DNA of 64,000 nucleotides from Cacconaster sp033811195 (GTDB lineage Bacteria > Bacteroidota > Bacteroidia > Bacteroidales > UBA932). A model generated the notes under the pieces. It was not told the origin of the DNA. It ran no database searches and was given only the letters and a program-made list of their open reading frames with translations. The stretch spans positions 1 through 64,000 of the forward strand of contig JAPXOZ010000005.1 in NCBI GenBank assembly GCA_033811195.1, read 5' to 3'. Made by a program: the position numbers and the translations under genes. Shown one piece after another: positions 62,496 through 64,000 of this stretch; within the stretch, counting starts at the first letter, position 1; the number at the start of each line of letters is the position of its first letter.

Positions 62496-63171
62496 AATCC
62501 TTACCATATCATCACTAACTAAGCATTTTAGCTCCCTTGTGGCCGTGCGAGACTTCTCATTAACCCTGGACAAAGGGGACGTAGTGGGAGTTTTCGGTGC
62601 CAATGGTGCCGGCAAAACGACTCTCATCAGGATGATTATTGGACTCACAAAGCCCACTTCCGGTGAATTCGCAATAGCAACAGGTTGTCGCATCGGCTAT
62701 ATGAGCCAATCATTTTCCCTTGTCGGAACTCTGACGGTTATGGAAAATTTTGAGTTTTATAGTGCTCTCTACAATCTGCCCCGGCAGGAATTTATAGAGC
62801 AAAGAGATCACTTTATCAATCATTTCAAGATGGGGGAATATCTTAATGTTCGCACCGACAGATTACCCGCCGGCAGAAAACAACTACTTGCCTTCTCCAT
62901 CTCGCGATTACACTCCCCAACCTTGCTGTTGCTCGACGAGCCCACTTCCGGACTTGATCTGCTCAATCGTAAACGTCTTTGGGAGGCAGTTCGCGAGGCT
63001 GCCGAGGAAGGAATAGCCATTCTGGTGAGCACTCACTATCTTGATGAAGCATTTCGATGTGACAAGATTGTTATGATGGAGCACGGGTCCATCAAGGCTT
63101 ACGGAGATCCCTTCGATTTGGCCGATAAAGCCGGAGGTAACCTTATCAACTTGTTTTTGGAGGAGAAATGA
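62488..63171 (+). CDS. ABC transporter ATP-binding protein (second)
   Basis: 227 aa from MNRILTISSLTKHF. Walker A GANGAGKTTLIRM, Walker B LLLLDEPTSGLD, His in STHYLDEAF. The signature motif is atypical: LPAGRKQLLAF in place of LSGG, so ATPase activity at the composite site may be altered. A start 10 codons upstream lies within the preceding ATPase gene and is less likely. Confidence 0.9.
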   Translation: MNRILTISSLTKHFSSLVAVRDFSLTLDKGDVVGVFGANGAGKTTLIRMIIGLTKPTSGEFAIATGCRIGYMSQSFSLVGTLTVMENFEFYSALYNLPRQEFIEQRDHFINHFKMGEYLNVRTDRLPAGRKQLLAFSISRLHSPTLLLLDEPTSGLDLLNRKRLWEAVREAAEEGIAILVSTHYLDEAFRCDKIVMMEHGSIKAYGDPFDLADKAGGNLINLFLEEK

Positions 63172-63172
63172 G

Positions 63173-64000
63173 ATGAGAGGTGTTTGGACAGTCGCACGTA
63201 AGGAGTTGTCGCACATCTTAAGGGATAAGGTGAGCGGTCTTATCCTGTTTGTTCTTCCGGCACTTTTTTTCATCTCCATAGGATTTGCTATTTCGGTAGA
63301 CATAGAGCATATCGACCTTGCCATAGCCAATACAGCGGGACCGAAAGCAAGCGAGGTAGTAAATCACTTGTGCAATATGAATAAAATCAATAAGGTAGTG
63401 ATGCTCAATTCTCCCTCGGAAGTGGAAGAGTCTTTTGCACGCGATGGGATAGTGGCTGCAATTGTCATCAGTGAAGGAGAAGGTGGTTACAATGCTCCCT
63501 TTAAATTTGACCTCTTTATCGACTGCTCATTTGCAACCAATATATTTGCGATAAGAAGCCCTATTAGCTCCGCCATTAAGAATTCTCTTATCGGGCCTGG
63601 AAGTGACACTCCCTTCACCGTAAGATATCTTTACAATAACGACCTCAACCGAAAAATGGCTACCATTCCCGGAGTGATAATGATCATCCTGATAGTGGTA
63701 TCAACAATGATTTTCAGCATCAGCATTAACAAGGAAAGGGTCCACGGCACATCGAGACTGCTCTCACTCACGCCTTTGGGACCCATTAGAATTGTTATTG
63801 GCAAGTTTATCCCCTATTTCCTGATATCGCTGATACACATATCCTACCTTATCTTTTTAGGGCAATCGATATTCGGACTTGGGATCAACGGCAGTTTTCT
63901 GCTTTATTTTCTTTTCTGCGCTCTCTTTTCCCTCAATTCGATGATGCTCGGATTGCTTGTCGGTTCTTATTGTAAGACATACGAAGCGGTGCTGATCATC
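63173..64000 (+). CDS. ABC-2 type permease (3' end outside window)
   Basis: 276 codons visible, starting MRGVWTVARKELSHILRDK one base after the second ATPase stop. TM1 about residues 23-42, then an extracytoplasmic domain to about 160, then TM segments with IPGVIMIILIVVSTMIFSIS and the family-like INKERVHGTSRLLSLTPLG. It is the inner-membrane channel of the exporter. A second permease may follow outside the window. Confidence 0.9.
   Translation, partial: MRGVWTVARKELSHILRDKVSGLILFVLPALFFISIGFAISVDIEHIDLAIANTAGPKASEVVNHLCNMNKINKVVMLNSPSEVEESFARDGIVAAIVISEGEGGYNAPFKFDLFIDCSFATNIFAIRSPISSAIKNSLIGPGSDTPFTVRYLYNNDLNRKMATIPGVIMIILIVVSTMIFSISINKERVHGTSRLLSLTPLGPIRIVIGKFIPYFLISLIHISYLIFLGQSIFGLGINGSFLLYFLFCALFSLNSMMLGLLVGSYCKTYEAVLII

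Noticed and set aside
1..64000. tRNA and rRNA genes
   Set aside because: All gaps longer than about 100 bp were read on both strands; no cloverleaf with a T-loop or rRNA segment was found.

Overview
This window is a chromosomal segment of a member of the Bacteroidales (Bacteroidota). The evidence is a SusC/SusD pair, DUF4294, DUF3098, DUF4270, DUF4876 and DUF6850 family proteins, the secY-map-infA-rpmJ order, a zinc-less L36, many Bacteroides-type promoters (TTTG, about 19 nt, TAnnTTTG), and the near absence of Shine-Dalgarno sequences. The gene content points to an amino-acid- and peptide-using anaerobe. No rRNA, tRNA, IS element, prophage or CRISPR array was seen.

Layout. (1) 1-10068, minus strand: the distal part of the ribosomal supercluster, rplP to rpoA, including secY, map, infA and rpmJ. 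(2) 10287-26008: a secreted M19 dipeptidase with a GltS glutamate symporter, envelope genes (lpxH, uppP, DUF3098, ftsX), a GT5-like protein with a DUF4270 lipoprotein, acpP-fabF, purN, rplM-rpsI-rpsB-tsf, pfkA and dusB. (3) 26308-42004: lpxK, a SusD/SusC (RagB/RagA-like) pair, a DUF456 protein and four peptidases (C1B, M24, S9, S9). (4) 42221-54413: a six-gene plus-strand operon in which three gingipain-like (C25) peptidase paralogues flank a TonB receptor, a DUF4876 lipoprotein and a DUF6850 barrel. (5) 54495-55298: hairpins and two small membrane-protein genes, one frameshifted. (6) 55522-59444, plus strand: rplC to rpsC. (7) 59594-64000: a TolC/HlyD/ABC/ABC/permease exporter operon that runs off the window.

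Two things stand out. First, the normally continuous rplC-rpoA cluster is cut exactly between rpsC and rplP. The halves lie about 49 kb apart in opposite orientation, and one inversion of roughly 10,070-59,450 would rejoin them. The rplC half also lacks rpsJ upstream. Each half has a recognisable promoter. Second, the interval holds a dense peptide-use island: eight peptidases of five families, two TonB-type importers and a glutamate transporter. The C25/TonB/DUF4876/DUF6850 cassette is the best candidate for an undescribed system. My working model, which is inference, is periplasmic or envelope proteolysis coupled to TonB-dependent uptake.

At smaller scale there are four roughly 32-bp helically phased repeats upstream of the susC gene. 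There is also a family of degenerate G/T-rich repeats that start at or just after stop codons, and a structured non-coding stretch next to the rplC block.
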